Source: Candidatus Altimarinota bacterium (lineage in GTDB: Bacteria; Patescibacteriota; Gracilibacteria; BD1-5; UBA2023). Taken from it: DNA of 64,000 bases. Both the position numbers and the translations under genes were made by a program. The notes under the pieces are model-generated. The model did not search any database and was not told where the DNA came from. It saw only the letters and a program-made list of their open reading frames with translations. Below, in pieces: positions 1 to 9,836 of the stretch. The stretch is taken from assembly GCA_013268835.1 (NCBI GenBank), contig JABFSX010000012.1:27950-91949 (forward strand). Reading direction: 5' to 3'. Each line of letters opens with the position of its first letter. Positions within the stretch are counted from its first letter, which is position 1.

Positions 1-243
1 GGCTTTATTGATACAGAATACTATTGTGGTGGAATCCCATGAGGTGCTGGTTGGGTAGATCAATGAGGTGGGTGTTATCATCGTTGTCTTGGAAATATTA
101 GTAGTGGTAATTTTGCGGGAGTATGTGGAGGAGGTGGGGTAACTATTGATACTGAGTATAAGTGTGCGAGTCCAAATTTTGGATGAAGCCTGGGAAGTCC
201 ATGGATAATGGTATCAAGTGATTGTTATCACCGCTGTCTTTAA
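1..243 (+). CDS. C-terminal part of a Cys/Gly-rich exported protein (partial)
   Basis: The frame is open from the window edge to TAA at 241-243 when TGA is read as glycine; three TGA codons fall within Gly-rich stretches. The visible 80 residues contain two similar units, each opening with IDTEY and a cysteine and closing with CYHRCL, about 60 residues apart. Regularly spaced cysteines with Gly, Trp and Asn suggest a disulphide-stabilised extracellular repeat protein. The N-terminus lies outside the window, so no signal peptide can be checked. The family is not recognised. Confidence 0.7.
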
Positions 244-274
244 TTCAAAATTATACTTAAAACCATTATATTAT

Positions 275-811
275 ATGAAAAAATATTTGCTCATTCCTCT
301 TTTAGTTGTTCTAATAAGTTCATGTGGAACAAAAGATGCTCCTACATCTCTTGAATGAACTTCTCAAATAATTACAGAGAAAAATACTCCTACAATAGTA
401 GTTTCTGATACTCAATCAGGGGATACTTTTAAAGAAAATGCTGAAAATATTCAGAAAAAACAAGAACAAATTGGTATTAATCTTCAAAAAATTTCAGACC
501 CTGAATTTAAAAAACTTCAACAAGAACAAATTGATATCTATCAATGAAAAGAAATTTGGACACCTGAGATCAAAAAAATAAATATTGAGTTTACAGAAAT
601 AATTGCCAGTATGATTATAATTAATACTGGTGGATTAATTCAATCTGGAAGTACCAATACACTAACAGAGATTTCCAATAAAAAAAATATAATTATGAAA
701 GATTTTTTTGCCTCAAAAGCCTATGAAGATTATCTAACTTCCAAAGAAGAAACACTTAAGCAAATTAATATTAAGTTAAATAGCTATGTAGCCCCAAAGG
801 AGAATAAATAA
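275..811 (+). CDS. putative lipoprotein of unknown function
   Basis: This is a 178-residue protein starting at ATG 275. Its N-terminus is a lipoprotein signal: MKKY, a Leu/Val/Ile-rich core, and the lipobox ISSC with the lipidated Cys near residue 17. The mature part is Lys/Glu/Gln-rich and probably helical, with a weakly hydrophobic stretch around residues 110-122. Two in-frame TGA codons must be read as Gly, otherwise the gene breaks near codons 28 and 91. It follows the previous gene by 31 bases and ends before a strong terminator shared with convergent dnaB. The function is unknown. Confidence 0.8.
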
Positions 812-825
812 AATACACTCTAGAT

Positions 826-858
826 AATAAAAACCTCCCAAATTTGGGAGGTTTTTAT
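826..858. terminator. bidirectional rho-independent terminator
   Basis: The stem AAAACCTCCC / GGGAGGTTTT encloses a short AAATTT loop and has A/T tracts on both sides. It can serve the lipoprotein gene on the plus strand and dnaB, which ends at 860 on the minus strand. Confidence 0.9.
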
Positions 859-859
859 T

Positions 860-2230
860 CTAATATCCAGGATCTCATTCATATTCTCGATCCCCTGAGT
901 GGGCCTTTTCTATTTCATAGAATTTTTGTTGAGATTTTTCAAACTTCAGATCCACTTGTCCTGTTGGTCCATTTCGATTTTTTCGAATCATTACATTTGT
1001 CACTCCTGGTGTCTCAGAGAATTCATTGTAATAATCATCACGATAGATCATCGCTATGATATCTGCATCTTGCTCGATCGATCCAGATTCACGAAGATCT
1101 GACATCACAGGACGCTTATCTGGACGAGCCTCGACAGCACGTGAAAGCTGAGAAAGTGCCACAATAGGAACATCGAGTTCACGAGCGAGAGACTTGAGTC
1201 CACGAGATATATCAGAAACCTCTTGAACACGATTCATCGAGTTACCATTCGACATAAGCTGAAGATAATCGATAACAATAAGATCAAGCCCGGATTCCAT
1301 CTTGAGACGACGAGCCTTTGACTTGATAGACATCAATCATTCTCCAGCAGGGGAGTCATCGAGATATATTCTTGATCTTGAGAGTGATTCTAGGGCGTCA
1401 CCCATTTTTGAGAATTCATCCTCAGAGAGTTTTCATTTTTGGAGTTTCCAACTATCTACTGCCATTGCAGCAGCAATAAGACGATCAGTAATTTGTTCCT
1501 TAGACATTTCCAGTGAGAACATCGCCACATTACGTCATTTTTTGGCTACATTCTGGGCAAAATTGAGAGCCATAGCTGTCTTACCCATACTCGGACGTGC
1601 CGCCAGGATGATGAGATCCCCTCGTTTGAATCCACCGAGTTTTGCATCAAAACTTGGGTATCCTGTAGAGATAGTATGACGATCGACCAATTCAGGATCA
1701 GCATGGATCGATGCAAACTCCTCATACCGAGCATTGAGAATATCTCGAATCGGAACGAGCTTATTCTGGATAAAAGTCTGCGTCACACCAAAGAGTGATT
1801 TTTCTGCTTTCTCAAGGAGTTCAGTAGTATCAGTTGCCTCATCATATCAATTCATGATGATCTCATTTCCAGCTCGGATAAGCTTTCGGAGTATGGATTT
1901 ATTTTTGACTATCTGTGCATACTGAAATATATTGGCACTCGTAAATACGGATTCCATCAATCCAGCAAGAAATGGGTTTCCACCGATAGATTCGAGCTTT
2001 TTTTGATCATCGATCACTTCACGAACCGTGATGCTATCAATCGGACGGTTACGACTATAGAGATCCAGGATTGCCTCATAAACAATAGAATGAGCAGGAT
2101 CATAAAAATCATTACCAGAAAGAAGATTTGCCACATGGATAATCCCATCTTTATCAATCAAAAGGGAACCGAGAACTCATCGTTCGGCATCAATACTGTG
2201 TGGAGGAGTTGTAAGGTTGGACACGTACAA
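860..2230 (-). CDS. dnaB: replicative DNA helicase DnaB
   Basis: This is the hexameric helicase that unwinds DNA at the replication fork. The 456-residue product has the usual DnaB length. The N-terminal domain begins with PPHSIDAERGVLGSLL, a typical DnaB opening. The RecA-like C-terminal domain has Walker A ARPSMGKTAM and Walker B LIVIDYLQLMS, followed by an LSQLSRAVEAR stretch. Several in-frame TGA codons (including 2177-2179, 1337-1339 and 875-877) fall at Gly positions; read as stops they would cut the protein into pieces. The last residues follow the TGA at 875 and end at TAG 860-862. The start is uncertain: TTG at 2230 is used because TAA lies just upstream; GTG at 2224 is the alternative. 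Confidence 0.95.
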
Positions 2231-2249
2231 GAAAAATTAAAAATAAAAA

Positions 2250-3215
2250 CTACACTTCTTTTCCAGCAAAATTATTCGCAAGCTCCTCTTCAATCAAGAG
2301 TTTTTGTAAAATCTCAGATATTTCACTACTATACGGAGTAAGATTTTTGAGATGTTTATAGGTTTCTATCGCATCTTTTCTATGCCCTAGAGTCACTTGT
2401 ACATTTGCAAGAAGTCATATAATCTCTGGATTTTTTGGCCACTGGAGAACGTACTGTTTCGCATATTGTAGGGTACCATGATGATCTTCGAGAGTATTAG
2501 ATATATGTGTCAACATATAGAGAGTTGTCTCTGTGTTTCCTGTGGAACTATGGATTTTTTTATAGATTTCGCTCGCAATATGGTATTTTTTTTCGATAAT
2601 GAGAACATTCGCAAGTTTCTCAAGTATCTCAAGATCATTTGGATGAAGCTCTGCCATATCCTTGTATATATATTCTGCCTTATCATACTGTCATTCCTGT
2701 TCATAGATAGTTCCGAGGAGAAAATTAAGATCTCGATGATCTTTTTCAAAAGATAGTCATTCAATAATCAGTGCCTTCGCCTCGATAATCATCCCACGAG
2801 CAATAAGAGTTCGAGCACTAGAGATAATATTAGCAATCTTCTCCACGTTGGAGGTATCAAGCTTTTCGAGGAATACAGTATCTGAATCTTTCGGAACAAG
2901 AGAAGGATTTTCCTCAGTCGTAGCTTCTATCTCTACTCAGATATCTTCTTCCTTGTTTTCTCACAGAGAAGACTCCATATTTTCATTTTTTGGTACATTT
3001 TCATTTTCTCCAGTATCAATATTCTGAATTACAGGAATATCCTGTAATGATTCCATCTTTGCCATACGAGCCCTCTTTGAAGAACTCAATACTTCATAGA
3101 TATTTTTTATCCAAAAATAAAACTTTGTTCCCCATATCGAAAGTAGTACGATAATAAGGATTATAAATACAAGTATCTCTATATAGACATTCTGAGTAAG
3201 AAAGAAGAATTCCAT
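2250..3215 (-). CDS. membrane-anchored TPR-repeat protein
   Basis: This 321-residue protein starts at ATG 3215. One N-terminal transmembrane segment (about residues 10-33) is followed by a basic patch, an acidic linker rich in Glu/Asn, and tetratricopeptide-like helical pairs over roughly the last 200 residues (for example LANVLIIEKKYHIASEIYKK). TPR domains bind partner proteins, so this is probably a membrane-tethered scaffold, but no partner is evident. It lies directly upstream of dnaB on the same strand with a 19-bp gap, so the two may be cotranscribed. In-frame TGA codons are read as Gly. Confidence 0.8.
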
Positions 3216-3217
3216 AG

Positions 3218-3367
3218 TTCAAACGGAGTGAGGAAAATAAAATGAAAATTTTAATTTTGCGAACGGAGAGCAGAACTAAGAGATTAAAATGCTCATAATT
3301 CAAACGGAGTGAGAAGATAAAAGGAACGGAGTGAACTTTTATTCTGCGAACAGAGAGCAGGACTAAG
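3218..3367 (+). repeat. imperfect tandem duplication in the intergenic region
   Basis: Two copies of a two-part unit lie between the TPR gene and rplS. TTCAAACGGAGTGAG occurs at 3218-3232 and 3299-3313, with a partial third copy at about 3323. GCGAAC[G/A]GAGAGCAG[A/G]ACTAAG occurs at 3259-3280 and 3346-3367. The period is about 81-87 bp. No gene is seen in 3216-3621. Confidence 0.7.
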
Positions 3368-3528
3368 GGGAAAAACCCCATAAGACAAGTGGAATGAGTA
3401 AATAAAAATTACTTAATAGATATAATAGGTAGGGTTCTATATATAGAAATGAGGAAGAAAATAGAAATAAACTCTATCAACATAATAGTAGGGAAAAAAG
3501 CTTTTTTTGCAAATTATCTCTAAAAAAC

Positions 3529-3555
3529 TTGCAAAATAAATATTTTCTATATAAT
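3529..3555 (+). promoter_or_regulatory. putative promoter of rplS
   Basis: TTGCAA at 3529-3534 and TATAAT at 3550-3555 are separated by 15 bp, slightly short of optimal. They lie about 70 bp before the rplS start in an AT-rich intergenic stretch. Confidence 0.4.
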
Positions 3556-3621
3556 CCACACATTCGATCTCAGAAATTTGTTCTAGGGATCAAAAAGTTC
3601 TAAAACTTAAGTCTATAAATT

Positions 3622-3984
3622 ATGTCAGATGTTTCCCTCATCAATGCTATACAGCAGAGTACTGTAGCTACTCCAAAAGATATTGTAGTTACCTACGAAA
3701 CAGGTATGGAAGTAGAAGTACACCAGATCATCCGTGAAGGTGAGAAGGAAAGAACTCAAAAATTCCGTGGACTTATCATCTCTATGAGAGGATCTACAGC
3801 ATTCGATCGTGTTCTTACAATTCGATCAGATGTTGACGGTATTGGTATCGAGCGACTTATTCCTGTGAATGGTCCTACTATTGCTAAGATAGATATTCTC
3901 CGAAAATTCAAGGTTCGTCGTAAAAATATCGGATATATCCGTGGACTTACTGGAAAGGCAGCTCGTCTCAAAGAAATCAAATAA
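3622..3984 (+). CDS. rplS: 50S ribosomal protein L19
   Basis: The 120-residue product matches the usual length of bacterial L19, which binds 23S rRNA at the subunit interface. Family features are visible in order: an N-terminal helix, a beta-rich core with TQKFRGLIISMRG, the GIGIERLIPVNGPTI segment, and the basic C-terminus VRRKNIGYIRGLTGKAARLK. The start at ATG 3622 fits the alignment to the family. No TGA occurs in this gene. It is followed by a clear terminator and so appears monocistronic, apart from the more usual trmD/rpsP neighbours. Confidence 0.95.
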   Translation: MSDVSLINAIQQSTVATPKDIVVTYETGMEVEVHQIIREGEKERTQKFRGLIISMRGSTAFDRVLTIRSDVDGIGIERLIPVNGPTIAKIDILRKFKVRRKNIGYIRGLTGKAARLKEIK

Positions 3985-3991
3985 TTTTTAT

Positions 3992-4025
3992 AAAAAATAC
4001 CACCCAATTTGGGTGGTATTTTTTT
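3992..4025 (+). terminator. rho-independent terminator after rplS
   Basis: The stem AATACCACCC / GGGTGGTATT is followed by a long T tract. The A-rich left arm would let it act in both directions. Confidence 0.9.
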
Positions 4026-4218
4026 GTCATTTTTTTGTGCAAAACCCAAAACCCAATATGAGAATAATTCACATATTATTCATAATTCAATCTAGAGTTT
4101 TATGTGTCTATATCTACAAAACAACACCTCATCTTTCTGACTAAAAATCGTATACAGTAGAGGCTGTCAAGAGATTTTTTTCTTTTGACTTTGTACTTTT
4201 TATGAATAAAAAGGATAT

Positions 4219-5637
4219 ATGATTTTTACATTCGCCCATCTTGAAAAGTCCGTGGAGATTATGTCGAAGAATATCAGAAAACAAGATTTTCTTACCTATT
4301 TCAAGAGGTTTTCTCTGATGGCGAGTTCTGAGACCAGCGTTACTATCGGAGTGATATCATCATTCCACCAAGATAACCTCTCCAAGAAGTTCTATGATGA
4401 GATCAAGTCAGCTATCGTAACTATTGTTCCAACTATTGAGGTGATTGATTTTGTTGTTGATGATACTATCGAGATGCGAGCCATAGACGAAGTGATCGAC
4501 TGTCGAGATACACAGAAAACTACAGAGAAAAAAACTAAAAATGAAGCTATTAATGGAGTTGAGATCGTCGAAGGAGTCAATAGTCGTCTTGTATCTGAAC
4601 GCTACCAGCTCGACAACTTCATCGTAGGGCCCAATACTCAACTAGCTCATGCTGCCTGTGATGCAGTAGCTCGTCGCCCAGGATCATCATACAATCCACT
4701 CTATATCTACGGAAATGTAGGACTCGGAAAGACACATCTTCTCCAGGGTGTAGCAAATACAATTCGTTCCAAGCAAAAAGATCTCCGAGTGGTATATACA
4801 ACTGCTGATAAGTTCCTTACTGATTATGTATCAAGTATCAAATGACGCTCCGTGGACAAGCTTCGAGAGAGATACCGTCAGATTGATGTCCTCGTACTCG
4901 ACGATGTTCAGTTCTTGGCCGGTAAGAAGCAAACTCAGGAAGAGCTCTACAACATCTTCAATATTCTCTACGAAGCAGGGAAGCAGATTATCCTCTCAGG
5001 AGATCGTCCACCTCGTGAGCTCACTGAGCTCGAAGCTAGACTCCAGAGTCGGTTTGAATGGGGAATCACCGTTGATGTCAGTGAACCTGACTATGAGACA
5101 CGACTTGCCATCATCGGAGAGAAGGCTCGAGCCCGAGAATTCCTCCTTCCACAAAATGTAGCTGAGTTCATCGCTGAAAATGTCACTACCAATGTCCGTG
5201 AGATCGAGTGAATCCTCAATCAGATTATAGCTGAATATGATCTTCGTGGAACTCCTCCAACGATCGAGAATGTTGCTATGCGACTTTCGAAGCTCTCTAT
5301 CCGTTCTCTCACTCCTTCGATGACAACATCGAAAAGTATCCGATCTACTCACTGTAGCTATGAGGATCTCATCCAAGCTGTCTCTGGACACTTCGGTATC
5401 GAGATACGAGCCCTCTTATCCGAAGATCGCAAAAAAGAAAATATGATCCCAAGACAAGTGGCTATGTACCTCCTCAAGAACAAGCTCCACTATACGTACG
5501 AACGTATCGGAAATATCTTCTCTGGACGCAATCATACAGCTGTGATGTACAGCGTGAAGAAGCTCGAAGAAGTCATGAAAAAAAATCAACAAGTGGTCTA
5601 CGAACTCAATGTGATTCGAGACAAACTCGGAATATAA
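4219..5637 (+). CDS. dnaA: chromosomal replication initiator DnaA
   Basis: DnaA binds DnaA boxes at oriC and opens the DNA with ATP. The 472-residue product shows the AAA+ core with Walker A GNVGLGKTH (about residues 165-173), Walker B VLVLDDVQFLAGK, and the domain IV helix-turn-helix signature FSGRNHTAVMYSVKK near the C-terminus. TGA at 4843-4845 (after SSIK) and 5209-5211 (after REIE) must encode glycine to keep the domain intact. This is the clearest evidence for code 25 in the window. The start is taken at 4219 because AAAAAGGA precedes it; ATG 4261 is an alternative. A terminator follows directly. Confidence 0.95.
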
Positions 5638-5638
5638 T

Positions 5639-5670
5639 AAAAAGATGTCTGTTTTTACAGGCATCTTTTT
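5639..5670 (+). terminator. rho-independent terminator after dnaA
   Basis: The stem AAAGATGTCTG / CAGGCATCTTT (one G-T pair) with a T-rich loop is followed by TTTTT directly after the dnaA stop codon. Confidence 0.85.
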
Positions 5671-5672
5671 AT

Positions 5673-5700
5673 TTGACAAGGGGAATGAATCGTCTAGGAT
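5673..5700 (+). promoter_or_regulatory. putative promoter
   Basis: TTGACA at 5673-5678 and TAGGAT at 5695-5700 have a 16-bp spacer. They lie between the dnaA terminator and the membrane-protein gene at 5776. Confidence 0.5.
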
Positions 5701-5775
5701 AGAAGGATAATATCAATATATATAGTTTGATTCATCTGGAAAATAAGTATGTTTTATCTTCTTACTTTTTAACCT

Positions 5776-6219
5776 ATGGAAACAGCTACTCGTCAGGTAC
5801 GATATATAGAATCCAAGTGACTCTATCTCGTATTCTGACTTTTTTTTATTCTCTCGTTCTACGCTTTCTACTGGTACTACAAGCCCGTGAATCTCACTGG
5901 AACAGGCTCTGTCTATAGTTACTTCACAAAGTATGGAATCTATGTTCCATTAGCCATCTGATTCCTCTCGATACTCAAGTCATATATCCTTCTTTTTTTG
6001 ATGTATATACTTCGGATCAATGGACTCATCACGAAGATTCTCATCTATCTGCTTATCTATGATTTTTGGTTATTTTTTGCTATCCAGCTCCAGTACTATG
6101 AACCAAGATATACCGATATTGCCATCGTGATTATCGATGCCTATTCATTTCCGCTCCTTCTCGCTTCATCTCTCACTCTTCTAGGAGTTATTCTGTTGTC
6201 ATTTTTTAGAAAGGGATAG
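5776..6219 (+). CDS. membrane protein of unknown function, four predicted transmembrane segments
   Basis: This 147-residue protein starts at ATG 5776. Four hydrophobic segments are visible (about residues 16-36, 55-80, 85-102 and 122-142), with short polar connections and a basic end. Three TGA codons near the N-terminus and middle are read as Gly. It sits 26 bp upstream of the next lipoprotein on the same strand, so the two probably form an operon. The family is not recognised. Confidence 0.75.
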
Positions 6220-6245
6220 CTTATTATTTCTTTACATATTTTTCT

Positions 6246-7538
6246 ATGAAAGCCATCTATTGGATACCTCTTGTAGTATTATTTTTATCAGGCTGTAGCC
6301 TCCTTGCTGATATCTGAAATATGATGTGTAGCCTTATGCCAGATAGTGACCACTGTTATCAGTTCGGAGCCGCCCAGAGTGGTGACCCAGCAAAATGCGA
6401 AAAAATCAAATGAACAAAATTCAAAGATACGGGCAGCAATCCACCTCGTGACAAGTGCTATCTTCAGATTGCTCTCAACAAGTGAGACTACTCTATCTGT
6501 GACAATATCAAGTGATGACCGATGTCCTACATCAAGGATGGATGTATCGGAGATGTATGAGAAAAAATTAGCAAAACTGCAATCGCAAGTGATGATCCAA
6601 AATGATGTAAGAGCCTGCAAAAATTCCCTAAAACATTTGAATCCAAGTATACCGATTGTATCGGTGCCATCATCACTCCAGAAAAACTCAAATCGAGCGA
6701 TTCCAAGATGGGTGATATTATCGAACAACTCAAAAAAAATCCCGATGATGCGGATCTCAAAAAAGAACTCGCAAAACTCAAGGCAGACAAGCAGTCAAAA
6801 TATGAGATGATGAGTGATCCTCAGCGGGCAGCGTATTTCTCAGAAAAACGAAAAGAGATCATGGGAGATATCGAGGATGAAGATGTGGCTTCAGCAATAT
6901 CAAAAGAATATACCAAATACCGCTGAAGTGAATCCAATATCAACAATCTTCTCGATAAACTCGGAGAGATCACCACAAAACAAAAGATGATCAAGCAGAT
7001 CGACGAAGAGGCCAATGAACTCACCGACAATATCAAGGAGCAACTGGAGTGAATCGTTGGAGACAAGCAAGATGCGATCATCGGGGCAATGGGGGAGAAT
7101 GCAAAAGAATGGATAGAAAAAAATGGTGGAGACAAGCTCAAGTGGTCACTCAAAGAAATGGAGTGGGCAATGTGAAAATATGAGAAATGAAGCGAGATGT
7201 ACGAATCGATGAAAGGGAAGTACGACAAACTGAAGTGAGCCTATGACGAAGTTATGGGTTTATACAATCGTGTCGATGAGGTCAACAAGATGCTCGCTGA
7301 AGGCAAGATCGATGCCGGCAAAGCGAAGGTCCTGAAGTGAGCTGTTCTCCTCGATAAGTGACTCGAATACGCAACCTCCTATGTTCCAGTATTCGGTAGT
7401 ACGATATCCACCGTGAGTAAGGAGACATTTGGAACTGTGATAGAATTGGCAAAAAAGAGAGCCGAGAGATCTACTGCAATAGAGAAGTGTTTCGATGATC
7501 CTGCTCATTGTGATACCGACAAGATCAGTGGATACTAG
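6246..7538 (+). CDS. UGA-rich Cys-containing lipoprotein
   Basis: This is a 430-residue lipoprotein. The signal MKAIYWIPLVVLFLSGC places the lipidated Cys at residue 17. Roughly the first 140 residues carry many cysteines; the middle is Lys/Glu/Asp-rich and likely coiled-coil. The C-terminal part contains a hydrophobic stretch (SYVPVFGSTIS) and ends with a Cys pair. Fourteen in-frame TGA codons, including one adjacent pair, all need to be Gly, so under the standard code the gene would be shredded. A terminator follows. No family is recognised; a surface role is an inference from the signal peptide. Confidence 0.85.
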
Positions 7539-7543
7539 GGATT

Positions 7544-7567
7544 ACCTCACGAAAGTGAGGTTTTTTT
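7544..7567 (+). terminator. rho-independent terminator
   Basis: The stem ACCTCAC / GTGAGGT with a GAAA loop is followed by seven T residues, six bases after the stop of the upstream lipoprotein gene. Confidence 0.9.
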
Positions 7568-7575
7568 ATAGAAAA

Positions 7576-7716
7576 ATGAAAAAACTCTGAAAAATTAATA
7601 AAAAATTAATAATTGGTTGTATACTGGCGTGAATATGCTGAATTTTTCCTGTATATGTAACTGTGATAGTATCACGAATTCATAGGATAATTTGGCTTAT
7701 TTTTATAGAGAAGTAA
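7576..7716 (+). CDS. small membrane protein (46 aa)
   Basis: A short frame runs from ATG 7576 to TAA 7714-7716 and contains three TGA codons read as Gly. After a basic start (MKKLGKINKK) a single hydrophobic helix fills about residues 11-33, with basic and hydrophobic residues behind it. It lies between a terminator and the restriction-modification operon. No homologue is recognised, and such a short hydrophobic frame could be fortuitous. Confidence 0.45.
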
Positions 7717-7778
7717 TTGTTTGGAAAAAAGGGGAGTTTGTATAGAATATGGAAAATTATTTCTAAATAATCAAAAAT

Positions 7779-9833
7779 ATGGAGAAATTAGAAATTCAAA
7801 GAAAAGATTGAAAAATACTTTCTTTTATTAGAAGTTCAACAAAAAAAGAATCCTGGCTCACTGAAACACCTGAAGAAACAGTAAGACAAGAATTTGTCTG
7901 TAGGCTTGTCAACGACTATTGATACTCACTCGACCAAATGGGAGAAGAAATCCTGCTTACAACTTCATCTCGCTGAACAGGAAAGGCGAGAGCAGATATC
8001 GTTGTATGGAAAACAAAAGAAGAAAAAGAATCCAATAAGATTGCATTTCTTGTTGTTGAACTCAAAGCCTCTTTTATCAACCTTAAGGTTGAAGATTGTT
8101 ATCAATGATATAACTATGCAACATGGAGTCGAGCAAAGCTCTTTGCTGTAAGTAATGGAAAAGAATTACAAGTATATAAAACAATTGAAGAGGAACTTCC
8201 TTTGAATCTTCAACCCGTCAATGACATACCTCACGCAAGCGATATAATCAATGAAAATAAGCTTGAGGATTTCTTGAGTAAAACCAAAGAATTTACAGGT
8301 GATGAATTCTCAAAAGTTCTCCAAAAGTGTCACAATATTATCAGAAACAATGATAAACTCTCTCCCGAGAGTGCTTTTGATGAAATATCAAAAATACTCT
8401 TCATCAAGATAATGTATGAACGAAGACCAAAGCAAGAAGCTATTTTTTCATTCAAACAATTTCAAAAACTCAAAGACGCATGGAATCTTAGCCGATGAAA
8501 AAGTGAAACAGAAAGTTCTTATATGCAGAGACTTTTTGAGGATGTAAAAGAAGAATTTAAGGAAGATAATATTTTTGAAACTCATGAAAAAATCAATCTA
8601 CGAGAAGTGAGCTTTGAGCAAATAGTAAAAGAACTAGAGATATATAATCTCACCACTACCAGTTCGGATGTAAAATGAATTGCCTTCGAAAAATTCCTCG
8701 GTCGAACACTTCGAGGCGAACTTGGACAGTTCTTCACTCCGAGAACACTTGTTAACTTTATGGTTGATGTACTGAATCCTGTAGAATGAGAACTTATATG
8801 TGATCCATCTTGTGGCTCTGGATGATTCTTGATTCGAGCTTTTGAAAAAATGAGAGATCAAGTGAGTCATGAATTTATCTTACGAAAGAAAGAAAAACAA
8901 AAAGAAGTATTCTGAGAAAATCTTGAAAATATCGAAGACAAATGACTTAATGAAAAATATGATTTATTTCTTGAAGAAATAAATAGAGAAGAAGAAGGAA
9001 GGATTAGAAATCTTTGCCATGATTCAATATTTGGAACCGATGCAAATCCTCGTATGGCACGAGTAAGTAAGATGAATATGATTATGCATGGTGACGGTCA
9101 TAATGGTATACATCACCACGATTGACTCGTCAATATCAAGGAAATATCAGAAAATAAATTCGATATAATCATTGCGAATCCTCCTTTTGGCTCACGTGTA
9201 GCAAAAGACTTGAAAATAGATGGAACAAATATATCTATACTAGATTCATTCGATGTGGGAAAGTACTCTACACTTACAGAAGTTCTATTCCTTGAGAGGA
9301 ATCTCAAACTTCTCAAACCTGGATGAAGAATGGGAGTTGTTCTTCCAGAATGAGTTCTCAATAATTCCAATCTTCAAAAGGTACGAGACTATTTTGAGTC
9401 AAAAGCAAAAATACTATTGATTGTCTCAATTCCACAAGATGTATTCATAGCAAGTGGTGCCACTGTGAAACCAAGTCTTGTATTCCTCAAAAAGTTCTCA
9501 GCCGAAGAAGAAAAAGAATATAAAGATATAAAGGCTCAGGCTGAAAAAGAGGCTTCACAAGAATATGATGAGATCATAGGAATAAAAAATACTGAATTCA
9601 AAAATACTAAAGATAAAGAAGAAAAAAAGAAAATAAAGTCTGAAATATCAGAACTCGAAAGCAAAAAAGAAACAAAAATAAAAAATATCATAAAAGATAA
9701 ATTCAATTATCAGATAGCCATAGCTGAGGTGGCTAAGGCAGGAATCTCAACAACAGGATGAGTCATAGAAAATGAACTTGAACCACTAGCAAAAGAGTTC
9801 TCTGAGTATAGGAACAATAATAATCTCTGGTAA
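7779..9833 (+). CDS. fused nuclease-methyltransferase of a type I/IIB-like restriction-modification system
   Basis: This 684-residue protein combines two activities. Residues about 35-110 resemble the HsdR N-terminal (HSDR_N-type) nuclease fold: D73 in ARADIVVW and E94/K96 in FLVVELKA form a PD-(D/E)xK pattern. Residues about 200-600 are an N6-adenine methyltransferase of HsdM type, with SAM motif DPSCGSGG and catalytic NPPFGS. A Lys/Glu-rich coiled coil follows. The next gene, four bases on, is an HsdS subunit, and no separate HsdR helicase is present. A fused cutter/methylase plus S subunit is the arrangement of BcgI-like type IIB enzymes; a methyltransferase with an inactive nuclease remnant is the alternative. 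TGA codons occur in conserved Gly positions, including CGSGG. Confidence 0.85.
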
Positions 9834-9836
9834 GAT

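Noticed and set aside
844..1679. Plus-strand open frames across the dnaB region
   Set aside because: They overlap the clearly conserved minus-strand dnaB in other frames and have no family features.
3529..4219. DnaA boxes and oriC around rplS and dnaA
   Set aside because: Only one near match (TAATCCACA at about 3552) was found and no cluster, so an origin cannot be claimed.
4219..5637. dnaA as two or three frameshifted or nonsense-mutated fragments
   Set aside because: The breaks are all TGA and the frame never changes. Reading TGA as Gly restores one protein with intact domains, and the same holds in dozens of other genes.
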